From Chara braunii (lineage: Eukaryota > Streptophyta > Charophyceae > Charales > Characeae), in contig BFEA01000244.1 of NCBI GenBank assembly GCA_003427395.1, forward strand, positions 463,370-491,722: a stretch of 28,353 nt of DNA. Direction: 5' to 3'. Below, piece after piece: positions 1 through 9,765 of this stretch. Below the pieces are notes generated by a model, which saw only the letters and a list, made by a program, of their open reading frames with translations, did no database searches and was not told the origin of the DNA. Made by a program: the position numbers and the translations under genes. Positions within the stretch are counted from its first letter, which is position 1, and each line of letters begins with the position of its first letter.

Positions 1-300
1 AACGAGAAAAGCGGGGTTTCCCCTTTTTTTTTAACTTTTTTTTTCTCTTTTGATTGATTCATTGATTGATTGATTGGTAGGGGATGGGTCGCCCCCCCCC
101 ACCCCCACCATATCACACACACACACACACACACACGGAAAAAAAATAATAATCAATAAATAAATAACTTATTTTTATATTTTATTTTTTAGTTTAATTT
201 TGGTGAAGATTTTCAATGGGACCTTGAGGCAAAAGTTGTTCAGTTTATTTTTCTGCATAACATAGTTTTTTTCCGGAATTTTTGGACGACGTTCGTTTTT
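1..300. repeat. low-complexity AT-rich DNA with microsatellites
   Basis: Homopolymer T runs, a GATT-type tandem run at about 50-78, a C run near 92-101, an AC dinucleotide run at about 114-136 and a TAAA-rich stretch near 155-190. I see no coding potential here. Confidence 0.8.
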
Positions 301-305
301 TTTTT

Positions 306-545
306 CAACGGGATTCAACGGTGATTCAACGGGGATTCAACGGGGATTCAACGGGATTCAATGGGATGATTTTTTTTTTTGGTTCACGTGTGTCCAGCAC
401 CGTGTCCGAGGCCCAATGCACCCTCCCCGTTGAACAATATTCAACAGGGGGGGCCGTTGTACTATTCAATGGGAATTCAACGGGGCCCCGGGGGCTATTC
501 AACGGGTACAACGGAGTTGAAACTTTCCCGTTGCTCGTTGAATAG
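306..545. repeat. degenerate minisatellite built on TTCAACGGG
   Basis: About six head-to-tail 10-11 bp copies of TTCAACGGG(G)A lie at roughly 306-367. Scattered further copies, some inverted as CCCGTTGAA, continue to about 545. The last copies touch the point where the EL1 integrase reading frame stops matching its family. The open frames across this stretch are repeat translations and are not called as genes. Confidence 0.7.
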
Positions 546-829
546 ACACATAGCAGCATATCATTCCGCATCTCCTTCCAGAAGAAGCGTTGCGACAGGG
601 CTGCATAAGACTTTAAGAACCCAAAATGTCCACCTGCATCATGACACTCTGACATCAGCAGTGTCCTGAGCCACTGATCTTGGGGAATGCACAAGCGTTC
701 CTTACCTCTGCTGTAGGTATACAGCAAGTCTGAACTCAGGGCATAGCCGGGTTCAGAATTGGGATCCGCTTGCAGATTCCTGACTATGGGTCCATAAGTT
801 GGGTCCTGAGGCAGAAGACGAGAAATGGT
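545..829 (-). pseudogene. EL1 integrase N-terminal zinc finger, truncated
   Basis: The minus frame contains the HHCC-type integrase zinc finger: an ECHD...GGHFG block followed by a Y/F-W-K segment that aligns well with the EL2 integrase start. It breaks off just before the second Cys pair, where the frame runs into the minisatellite. The frame is the same as that of the upstream RNase H, separated by an in-frame TAG at 830-832. The catalytic DDE core is missing, so no integrase could be made. Confidence 0.8.
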
Positions 830-1240
830 CTAACGGGTCTCTTCTCCAAAGGAGTGAGTAGAGGAGATCAGTGCAAAAGAGTCAGGCCTACGAGAGAGGG
901 CATCTGCTACTTTATTGTAGCAGCCCTTCTTATGCTTCAGTTCAAAGTCAAACATGTCGATGAATTGAATATAACGTGTCAACTTGTCATTTAACTCTCC
1001 CTGGGACTTCATCCACTGTAAGGTGGAGTGATCAGAGAAGATTTTGAAGTTTCTTCCCGGAAGAAAGTGCTTCCAATGTTTCAAGGCACAGACAAGAGCA
1101 TATAGCTCTTTCTCGTAGGTAGAGTCCTGAAGCTTCTGAGTTTTGATCTTCTTACTCATGAACTCAACAGGCCGTAGACAATTCCCATCATCCTGCTGAA
1201 GAACTGCCCCAATGCCATACTGACTGGCGTCTGACTGGCG
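830..1240 (-). pseudogene. EL1 RNase H domain
   Basis: Ty3-type RNase H, which would remove the RNA strand during cDNA synthesis. Visible are a TDAS segment with the first catalytic Asp (in the frame of the RT above), then YEKEL (catalytic Glu), FSDHSTLQW (catalytic Asp) and NKVADALSRR (last catalytic Asp). The first motif is in a different frame from the rest because of an 11-bp tandem duplication at 1220-1241. A stop (TAG, 830-832) lies between this domain and the integrase finger. Confidence 0.85.
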
Positions 1241-2423
1241 TCAGTAGTCAGGATGAATGGCAGAGTGGGGTCAGACAACTTCAGCACTGGTGCACGAGTC
1301 AAGGCCTTCTTGAGTCGTGTGAAGGTCAACTGACAGGGAAGGAACCAAATAAAAGGAGTGTCGTTCTTTATTAGGTTGGTCAGGGGTGCAACCACTGCAG
1401 AAAAGTTTCTGACAAACTTTCTGTAGTATGAGGCTAAACCCATGAAGGACCTGACGTCCCTCACTGTCTGTGGTGGTGGCCGCTCATGAATAGCTGCTAT
1501 CTTGGCTGCTTCATGAGCCAGGCCATCTCCAGAGATTACATGAACCAGATAGATGACAGAGGGAACCCCAAAGGAGAACTTCTCTCTGTTAATCTTATAT
1601 TGGTTGTCACGTAACGACTGAAGGACTAGAGCCAAATGCTCCGCATGTTCCCTGGCAGTCCGGCTGAATACCTGAATATCATCCAAGTAGACAACCATGA
1701 ACTTGTCCAGGTAAGGCCTGAAGATGCGGTGCATCTCTGTCTGGAAGGTACCTGGGGCATTGCAAAGCCCAAATGGAATGACCAGAAACTCATAAGTCCC
1801 ATATTTGGTTTTGAAGGCTATCTTGTAAACATTCTTCTCTCCCATCTCAATCTGGTGGCAACCAAATTTGAAGTCGACTTTGCTGAACACTGTGCAGCCC
1901 TGCACCATAATCAGAAGGTCATCGATCCTAGGAAGAGACTTTGTACTTTTCCTAGTGATCTTGTTGAGACCCCTGTAGTCGATGCACATTCTGAATTTTC
2001 CATTGCCTTTCGGGACGAAGAGCACTGGTGCCGCAGTGGTGCGCCAAATTCATATATGCTCGGCCGTATCCAGCCCTTGCTGGTCAGGGTCTCGAGCTAT
2101 TTTCTGAGCTCCTCAAGCTCAGCAGGGGACATCCTGTAGGTGCAGCCCTTGGGAGGGACCGCTCCAGGTAGCAGCTCGATGCGATGCTTGGTTGGCCGGT
2201 TGGGTAACCCGAAGGACTCCTGCATCAAATCTGCATACCGGTCCACAACCTGCTGTATCTCAGGAGGACAGGAAACAGGTGGAACGTTTGTTTGCTTGAC
2301 CAGAGCTAAAAACAGACGCTCATGGTCATACTGGCGCGAGAGAGAATAAAACTCCCTCGCTCTCGAACAGTAGCAGCTAGTTTTAGGGTGGTGTTCAACA
2401 ACAATCTTGCAAGTCTGACACAC
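1156..2423 (-). pseudogene. EL1 reverse transcriptase and RT N-terminal linker
   Basis: RNA-dependent DNA polymerase of Ty3/gypsy type. The linker (2097-2423) ends in the usual YRMSP-ELEEL segment before RT. The RT frame from 2025 shows LFVPK, CIDYRGLN, a KVDFK segment with the first catalytic Asp, a PFGL-NAP block, and YLDD with the two other catalytic Asp. It continues through the thumb/connection (FMGLASYYRKF). Linker and RT are in different frames, and the linker ends at an in-frame TAG (2097-2099) where the EL2 homologue has Gln. A small indel lies near 2030-2050. Most RT residues look intact, but the gene is broken. Confidence 0.9.
1220..1241. repeat. 11-bp tandem duplication that breaks EL1 pol
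   Basis: CTGACTGGCGT occurs twice back to back (1220-1230 and 1231-1241). It lies exactly where the RNase H frame shifts. Mentally removing one copy lets the two frames join into a normal RNase H start, so this duplication is the cause of the break. Confidence 0.9.
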
Positions 2424-3020
2424 CCCTTTCCATCGGGGAGCTCAACCTTAGGGATTTGCCAGTCGATCCTAGGGTTGACTGCCCGTAGCCACTACATCGA
2501 GAACACCAGATCAAAAGGTAGATTAGGGAATATGCAGAAGTTCAGACTGTGTCTGACTTCTCCAGCAATGTCGACGGTAAAAGGGATACCCCTAACCTTC
2601 TCCCTGATAGTGAGAACAGTGGAGTCACCTATTCTGACCAGCGGCGGTTGCTGCAGCTGCTGAACTTTCATGCCCGGATGCAGTTTCTTGACAGCACTGG
2701 GAGATATGAAGTTTCGGGTGGCTCCACAATCTAACAGCCCCTTGATGCTGATGTTATTAATCAGGGGCCGAAGTAGGATGAGATCAGACTTGCTCTTCTT
2801 TTGTTCCTTCAGATGAAGGAAGAAAGCGGCAAATGATTGAAGCTTATCTTGCCCCGGGTCTGGATTCGGGTCAGGATCCTCATAGCAGAAGGATGTTGCC
2901 TGTACAGTCCCCAAACTCACAAACTCTGTCTCAACTGAAGCAACCGCAGATTCACCTACCTCAGCAGATGAAGGTGCAACACTGGGGGGGACTGCAGTCC
3001 CCAGGGCTTGCTTCAGTTTT
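2424..3020 (-). pseudogene. EL1 retropepsin-like protease region
   Basis: Minus frame from about 3015 to the TAG at 2492-2494. An acidic/Pro-rich linker leads into a retropepsin fold: LLDCGATRNFIS (active-site triad D-C-G where D-S/T-G is usual, a variant seen in plant elements), then a beta-rich segment and FDLVFSM, equal to the family's ILGM motif. The stop falls where this motif normally continues with Asp-Trp, and the following WLRAVNPRIDW segment is still recognisable past it. The protease would cleave Gag-Pol in the particle. A frame change near the A-run at 3018-3024 separates it from gag. Confidence 0.8.
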
Positions 3021-3141
3021 TTGACTTACCCGGGCCTGGCATGTAAGGGTAGTCCTTTAAAAAATGTTGTCCCTCAGATCTCAGGCAGACCCCTCTTTCC
3101 TTTCTTCTTCTCCACACTCCCTCCTAGATCTTGAGGTCATG

Positions 3142-4617
3142 TCAGGGGAGAGTGGAGGGATTGAGTGGGTTTGCTGACATGCGGACGTCCTTTGGCAAGT
3201 TAGGGCGCTGGGAGGTAGAAGGACGACGTCCCTTGTCCTTCCCCTTGGAACTGGCTGAGGCTGTGGTGGAGGAGAATTTATTCTGTTGCTGCAAAACTCC
3301 CAGAACAGCCTGAGTCAGGGCCGCTGCAACATCTGTCTCAGCAGTTGGTCCAGTCCCAGTTGATGGTGTATCAGCCTGGGAGTCTGAATCAGAAGCTGAT
3401 GCAGACCTTGCATGTGCAAAGGCTGCCTTTCCCTTTCTACCATCACGAGGGAAGGCACCTTTCCTCCTATCAGAGGAGGGGGCCTGGACATGAAGTTTTG
3501 CCTCCATGTCCAGGGCTGCACGACCAAAGGATCTCCAATCCTTATGCCCTGTGTTGTACAAAGCAACAGAAAACTTCTCAGGGGCGGCCCTGCAGGAGTT
3601 GGTCAGTAAGTCATCTGCAGACATGACCAAACCAGGGGTGGAAGTTAGCTGCTCGAACTCTGCAAACAATGATTGCAGGGAACCGCTGTAGCGCTGCTGC
3701 CCCAGACGAGCAATCCTGTCAGCAGCTTTGCGGGTCCGCTCCTTATCTGCAAAGCGGTCTTCCAAAGCCTGCAGAAGTCTGTCCACCCCCAATCCCAAAG
3801 TCCAATCCTCCATAGATTTATGTAGACCGCGGGAGGTAGAGGTAGCCCACTTTTGCGCAGGTCCCTCCATCAGTCCCAGAATCGTGGCCACTTTTGTCTG
3901 TTCTGGGCATATGAAGCCCCTCAAGTAAGCCGTGATCCCTGCAGCCCAATCCCCAACATCAATCTTGGGGTCATCCCCTCTGAACTTGTTGGGGGCAGGG
4001 ATCTTGGGACCTCTCTAATCCCCTGCAACAACAACTGCAAAAGTAGGTTTGGTTGTGGCCTTTTGGGATGAAGGTTGTGAGGGGGAAGAATGACGTGAAC
4101 TGGGAGGAGAGGATGGAGAGGAAGGAGGAGGTTTGGGTTTGAGTCCAGGGGACTGAGGAACGATCAGCTTGGCTGCTGTCAGCTGAGCAGTTAAGGACTG
4201 AATTGCATCCAATATCCTTGACTGCTGAGCTGCCAGATCGTCAACCCGACGCTCTAAACGGTCCAGGCGATCATCCCATTTAGTGAAATAAGAACTGGTG
4301 GTTTTGTGTTCCAGAATGACCCACTCTGCCAGGTTCTTATTCACCTGGGATCAACGATCATCTATCAGGATCTTGTTTAGCTGCTCCAACAGGTACTCCC
4401 TGCGAGAAGTATCTGTTGCAGCCTCTAACTCAATTGCTTCCTGGTGCTCGAGTTCTGCTAGCAGTGCCTGCTACTGCTGCAGTCTTTCCTGTAGCTCCTT
4501 CTTCTTCTGCTGAGTAACAGTCAGAGGAGTAGTAGGGGTGGAGGTAGAAGGTTGTTGTTCTTCTACCTTCATCACTACTTCTACCTGTGGTTGCTGCCGA
4601 GCTCCCTGATCCGCCAT
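3142..4617 (-). pseudogene. EL1 gag with three in-frame stops
   Basis: One minus frame runs from an ATG at 4615-4617 to a stop at 3142-3144, about 491 codons, interrupted by TAG at 4471-4473 (codon 49), TGA at 4351-4353 (codon 89) and TAG at 4015-4017 (codon 201). The N-terminal part is Gln/Glu-rich with heptad-like leucines, probably coiled coil. A Pro/Ser-rich linker follows, then a retrotransposon Gag segment (DDPKIDVGDW, WA-STSRGL, LEDRFAD, LFAEFEQL) and a basic Ser-rich tail. The same frame continues past two more stops into a damaged zinc knuckle near 3055-3090, where Ser and Tyr stand at Cys positions. Gag would form the particle shell. I place the start at 4617 because no coding-like sequence precedes it. 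Confidence 0.75.
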
Positions 4618-5695
4618 TTTCCCTCTTCAGAAAACAAAATAACAGGCAAACAGCAAAGAGTATGCAGCGATATACAGATTCCTATAGACACTCAGAAATC
4701 GTTGTTATCTCATACACAGAAGTCAGGTGGGTGAATAGGCAACAAGCGATTTGGGTTGGAACAGTCTCTCTGCGGTCAAAGGTCAGACAAACAATTAGTC
4801 CAGTAAAATCAATCACACGATTTCCTTTTACTGACCCTGCACCACACTGGAGTTAGCATACACCACTTTAGTAGTTCCAGAGATATCCTAGATTCCAGAG
4901 CCCACTAGAAAACAAGAGTAGTCAGTGGGAATGAAAGAAGATGGCAAGTACAGACAAGAATGATCAAACCAATAGAGTGATTCAGTCAGAGACCCTACAA
5001 CCCACCCCAAACTCTAATTTTGGTCCTGATGACTCTGGCGGCCATACCCTAAGGTATGGCGAACTACAGTATTCACTGTTTCCAGTGAAATACTGCAAAT
5101 TCAATCAAGTGTGTCTGCACTACTGACAATTTTTTAATTGTGATTGACTGACAATTGACAGAATTGAATTCTGACGGACATAATTGAAGTTGTGACTGAC
5201 CCTAATTAGCACAGGCTATAATTAGACTTAGCGCAAAACTACAATTCACAGTATCTCTACTATTACAATACAAAATTCACAGTCTGAAAATCCCAGATCA
5301 AGCGCAATACAGTCTGGCAGTCACATAACAACTTTGGATGGAAAAGAGTCAACAGGGGGTAAGAAATGAGCAAAAGGAGGTAAGAGAGTGATGGCTATGG
5401 TTATCATGCAGTTTGCGATTTTCAATTCCAGTCATTGACAGACAGATAGACCATCAATACTAATCAATCTAACCCTATCTGAATCGCTATACAGGGAGGT
5501 GCATGGAACGGACTCACTTTCAGAGTTTCTGGCAGAGCTTGATGAAGATCTGGCTCTGGCAGGCTGACACCCTCATCTCGCCAATTTCACCCATAAATTC
5601 CTCCTCTGTCTTCCATGCACAGAATCTCTCCAAATTGTTGATCTTCTTCAAGATCTTGATGCGCTAGAGCCCCTCTAGTCAAATTCACAGGATCT
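4618..5695 (-). other. EL1 untranslated leader
   Basis: About 1.1 kb between primer site and gag start with no sustained frame on either strand. Its length is close to the leader of EL2 (about 1.17 kb), consistent with a shared layout. I see no recognisable motif beyond AT-rich stretches. Confidence 0.55.
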
Positions 5696-5711
5696 GACCC
5701 TGTGGCGCCCA
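5696..5711 (-). other. EL1 probable primer binding site
   Basis: On the minus strand TGGGCGCCACAGGGTC begins three bases after the LTR end. TGG plus about 15 bases complementary to a tRNA 3' end is the expected pattern. It is not the initiator-Met sequence used by EL2 and EL3. I could not identify the tRNA, so the exact register is uncertain. Confidence 0.5.
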
Positions 5712-5714
5712 GAG

Positions 5715-6014
5715 TGCCAACAAGAAATATCTCGCCACAGGACCCTACAGCCGCTGATGCTATAAATAGCCTTAGATGAGGTTATTTCCACCTGAGATTG
5801 ACACAAACTGTCAATCTCCCTCAGCGTTGCTCAGGGATGAAGCCGCTCAGAGGATTCTGAAGTCCTCAGGTGCAATTCACCACTCTGAGGCAATTCGCAA
5901 TACTGCCCTCAGGGTTGGCTATGGCGAATTAGCCCTGTTCTCGCCACTTCCTTGCAAGCGTTGTCGGTGCGAATACCCTTACAAGGGTATCCGCCCTGCT
6001 CTTTGCAAGTGACA
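5715..6014 (-). mobile_element. EL1 5' LTR (300 bp, boundaries inferred)
   Basis: Minus-strand TGTCAC...GTTGGCA gives the TG...CA ends. It lies directly upstream of a plausible primer site and of gag. It is rich in inverted repeats: a perfect 10-bp stem at 5794-5803/5809-5818 and a palindromic ATACCCTT/AAGGGTAT near 5970-5990. A TATAAATA sequence near 5760 reads on the plus strand. No second copy exists in the window, so the boundaries rest on ends and context only. Confidence 0.6.
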
Positions 6015-9000
6015 GAAAAGCCGTTTGGTTTAAAGCTTAAGTATGTCGTGCTAGGCGCGGCCGCGTCTGTAATTTATGTTGACTAGGTGGTTGACTAGAG
6101 TAAGGAGTGCGTAAGCGTGCAAGTTTGAGGCGCGCGTGATTTTCCTTTCTTTTGATTAAACTGGCAGACGTGGCGTGAATTTTTTTTTTTTTTTTTTTTT
6201 TTTGTTAGCATATGTCATTTTTGTTTTGATTGAACTGTCTAGCCTATGAGTACCTTGTTCATTGGTTCCGCGTGGTACGATGGACGTTTTAGTGAGCCGG
6301 TATGCATGATGGGACCTGATGGATTCGGCCGGGTAAGGGTAGCCTCGGCACGGTCGGTAGGCCGGCGTGTTTTTTTTCGTGGCCGTGTGTGTGAGTGCGG
6401 GCCGGGAGAAGGCATGGGGCGGCTCCTTTGCCCCGGGAAAAGCCAGGTGCTACCTCTTTATTTTTCGTGTGGCTTAGCCCTATAGGTTATCACCTTGGAC
6501 TGGTGCGCAGCAGATTCAGGGATCGACGCCAACAACTTGCGGCGAGGGAGCGGAGGAGCGAGGCCAAAAGGCTTGAGGGGTTGATGGGCCTGCGGGACCA
6601 TCCCCCTCGCTTTTTGCTGTTGCGCAGCCGAGCGTGGGACTGACGGGCAGGCTAGGAGGGGTGCCGAGGTTTAGGCCCGGCTACCGCTTGGGTCTTTTTC
6701 TTTTTATATATATATATATAAATTATTTTTGATTATTATTATTTATTATTTCTTTTGTTCGCGCCCGTATGTGGGAGCGAAAAACACGGTAGGTACACCC
6801 GTGAGCTGTTGAAATACAGACCCGTGTTTGATCCTAGATGATGGAACGTGATGGGCAAAACCAATTTTTTTTATTACCCAGGGCCATTTCGCAAGGCCGC
6901 GGGGTGTCGTAGGTCGTGTCCTTCGGGACATCCGTTAAAATTGGAATGTGTCGCGTTGCACAGTTGCGATGCGCTAATCTGTCGTAGTGCGTGGCATGGT
7001 CGGCGTCGGTGCGGACTGGGCGAGTGGAGTGACGGGCGGTAGTGGAAGACGAGCGTGGCGTCGGGGAGACGAGGTGTGTTGACGAGAGCGAAGGAAGGAT
7101 ACAACAGCAAATGAACCGGAACGGAGGGCGGGGGCTGGGTGCGTGCGTGGTGAGCAACGGACGATTGCCTGACGGGGTTGTGGAGTACGCGAATCAGGGG
7201 CGGAAGAAGCTTGCTGCAGGGTGGAGGTAAAGATGGGACGAACCGAGACAGAGTCTTGCGTAAGGTGCGTGCGTAGGAAAGAGAGTTAGAGATGGCGGGG
7301 AGTTAAGCCAAGCGGATGGGAAAGGGTTTGCGCACGCGATCCTTAACAGAATCGGGTGGGGAAGGAAACGATTCTGGGGGTTTTGCCCTGGGTGAACGGG
7401 GATCTATGATCGGATTAGCATGATAGTTAGTGAGAAGTGAGGTAGGTAGAATAAGGGGTGCGCCGGGACATGGCGGACGAAGGAGCAGACAGGGAGGAAA
7501 TGGGTGTTATGTACTCGATTGTGGATGAAATTAACTAAGGAAAGGGTCGAATCCGGGGTTCTTGAGGCAGGCGACCCGCATTCCGAGGTTAGAATTAGCA
7601 ATAGGCTAGTAGTTTGCGAGGTTAGTAGAAAGGAGATGCGTTAGGGGTGGCGGGAGTGAGGAAGGAGATGGGCAAGAAACAAGTGTCCCGCTCTGTTTAG
7701 GACGGAACCGGCCGGGCTAAGGTGCTAGGTAGGCGTCTTATGCCCTTGCGAGTTGAATTACAAGGTTAGCCTTTGCCTAAGAGTGGTAGACTGACCGAGG
7801 TCGGTGGTACAAGCTGCGCCCAGGGAGGAGATTGGTAAGGCGCCTATGCACCCGGCCTCGTTCTTGCGAAAGATTCATTCGAGTTTGCCAGCCGCTTCCG
7901 TAGCAGTTGAGTGGGGTCTTACCGGCGGAGTGGTGCTCAGAGAGAGGGAGAGAGAGGGGAGAGAGGTACTTACCCGACACCTAGCTGTCCGTGGGTTGAC
8001 GTGGGATTCATCCTCACTCTGCACGCCTACTAAATAGTGAAGTTGAGCCTCCTTCGTGGTTGACTCCGTCGCTTTCGAGGTTATCATTAGGATACCGATT
8101 GTGGCCCCCTTTTTTTTTTTTTTTTTTTTTATCTTCACGATCGGCATCAGGCTACCCGTGTCGTCGTACCGTTTAAAAGTCATTTTCGGTCATTCTTACT
8201 AGCAGTCGAACCTGACCGAAAGTACGGCCAGGTACCGATAGTAGAGTAAGGTAGACAGGGAGATAGGCGGGAGGAGGGAGCTACGAGAGGGAGAAGGCAG
8301 GACCAGACAAAGAAAGAGGCAGAGGACCATCGAGAGGAAGGAGGAACTTGCCGGCCTTATCGCCAATGCAACTCTTCCCCGACCACGATTTTGGCTGGGT
8401 CTACCGTTCCAATCAAGCGGTAAGTACAAGAGTACGAGGTGCGGGACGTATCTGGCCGACACCATAACCAGATACTACGCAAAGGAGGACTGCCCGAGGG
8501 GATTGTTCTGGCTGATGGGCGTCGGAAAGGGAAGAAGTTCGGGGAGTCGTATGATGCCGCTCCACCTGCCTGCAGTAATCAAGCGTATGTACCTTTCCGT
8601 GTTCTAGTGTGGAAAGTAGTCTTATTCGGAACAGCTGATGGGGGCCTGGCGTAACTCCTAAGTATAAACCTGCTGTTGCTGAGGGTTGACCCCGGAGTGC
8701 CTGCTGCAAGGTGTTTTAGCAATAGTGAGCCAGTATTGGATCTCAAGTGGTTGAAACTACTGTTCGCCACAGATTAAGCACGGACTACTGCTACGGGCCG
8801 CTGTGTGCCGCCGCTATTGCTGATGGGCTAAGGCTGGCTGCTGCGCTGTAACGGCCAGCTGTGTTCAGCTGCCGTTGCGCTGGCCACTACGGTTTGTTAT
8901 TTGCTGATTGACCCCCACCATCTACCGCTGCTGCACCTGGGGGACTGCTGCAGGATGCTGTGTGACCTCGAGCTGCGAAGGGACTGAGCCCGATGAAGGA

Positions 9001-9380
9001 GGCTGCTACTGCAGACTGGGCACAGACTGCCGCTATTGCGGCTAGCCGCTACTGAGATCGCTGCGTATTGTTGCATACCGCAGCAGCTATCGCTGTCGGT
9101 TGCAGTCTACAGTGTCATGTCGGACGGGCTTGAGGGAGTGATTGAGCTTGGAGAAAGGAGGTTATTGCTGCGGACTGGGGGGTCGTCAGGTGTGCGACTT
9201 CAACGGCCGGTTCAGAATTGACTAAGCTGTTACATTGGCTGCCATTGCGGGGCCTTCAGGCGTATCCAGATAACAAGGCCCCCTCTAGTGAGCTTGAGAG
9301 CACCCCTCTTGTATCTGAGAGTCTCAAACCTTCTGCTGCTATCCTTCTTACTCTAAGTTTGGTCTTGTTCTGAGGGGAAG
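6015..9380. other. non-coding stretch, no recognisable gene
   Basis: I found no frame with family-like protein sequence on either strand; the open frames are short and of biased composition. It holds a 24-T run (6180-6203), a short TA tract near 6706-6720, a GA-rich microsatellite near 7940-7965 and a 21-T run (8110-8130). A small hairpin, TGTCC-TTCG-GGACA, lies near 6920-6933. The GC content of 6240-8700 is clearly higher than that of the flanks. Confidence 0.6.
8780..9120. repeat. imperfect CTG/GCTATTGC-rich segment
   Basis: Short words such as CTACTGC, CCGCTATTGC and GGCTGCTG recur irregularly. They form a loose cryptic repeat rather than a clean tandem array. No coding evidence. Confidence 0.45.
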
Positions 9381-9478
9381 GCGGCAGACGGGATTGCAAC
9401 CCGTAGGACCGCATCGAGACTCTGTGGGGAGTCCACCCACCGATTGCGGGAGCTCTGGCGGAGCCTAGGCGAGGCTCC
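9381..9478. other. three consecutive hairpins
   Basis: First hairpin: ACGGG (9388-9392)/CCCGT (9400-9404) with 7-nt loop ATTGCAA, closed by GCGG (9381-9384)/CCGC (9409-9412). Second: GACTC (9418-9422)/GAGTC (9429-9433). Third: GGAGCC (9460-9465)/GGCTCC (9473-9478) with loop TAGGCGA. All listed stems are perfect. The function is unknown; it could be an RNA or DNA fold. Confidence 0.6.
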
Positions 9479-9765
9479 GGAGGCAGGGAATTGACAGGTA
9501 ACCTTTGCGTTTCCCTCTATAAACCCTGATTATAACCCCTAGTTTTACTTTCCTTTGCATCTCTGGCTGAATATATGGTGTGCAGCCTTAAATTATTTTT
9601 GGTTTGACTTTCAGGACACTGAATCAGGCTAAATAAAGGAATACTGTGAAGTTTCAGTTTCCATTTTTTGATGACTGTGTGAATTCAGACTGTTAGAAGG
9701 AACTGCATCTGGGGGAAAGGCAGGATGGGGTTTTGTTTTGCTTGATGGCTGATTGGGTCGTTAAG

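Larger units (their letters stand above)
545..6014 (-). mobile_element. EL1: decayed, 3'-truncated Ty3/gypsy LTR retrotransposon
   Basis: Read on the minus strand, the order is 5' LTR (5715-6014), primer site (5696-5711), a leader of about 1.1 kb, gag (from 4617), protease, reverse transcriptase, RNase H and the integrase zinc finger, the standard Ty3/gypsy order. The integrase core, any chromodomain and the 3' LTR are absent: similarity stops at about 545, where the TTCAACGGG minisatellite begins. Gag carries three in-frame stops and pol is spread over all three frames by small indels, so this is an old inactive copy. With no 3' LTR, neither target duplication nor LTR divergence can be measured. 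Confidence 0.9.

Noticed and set aside
1636-2139. plus-strand 167-residue frame
   Set aside because: It is antisense to the EL1 reverse transcriptase, whose motifs are clear.
9381-9412. tRNA gene (5-bp stem with 7-nt loop ATTGCAA)
   Set aside because: No D-arm, T-arm or acceptor stem could be placed around it on either strand.
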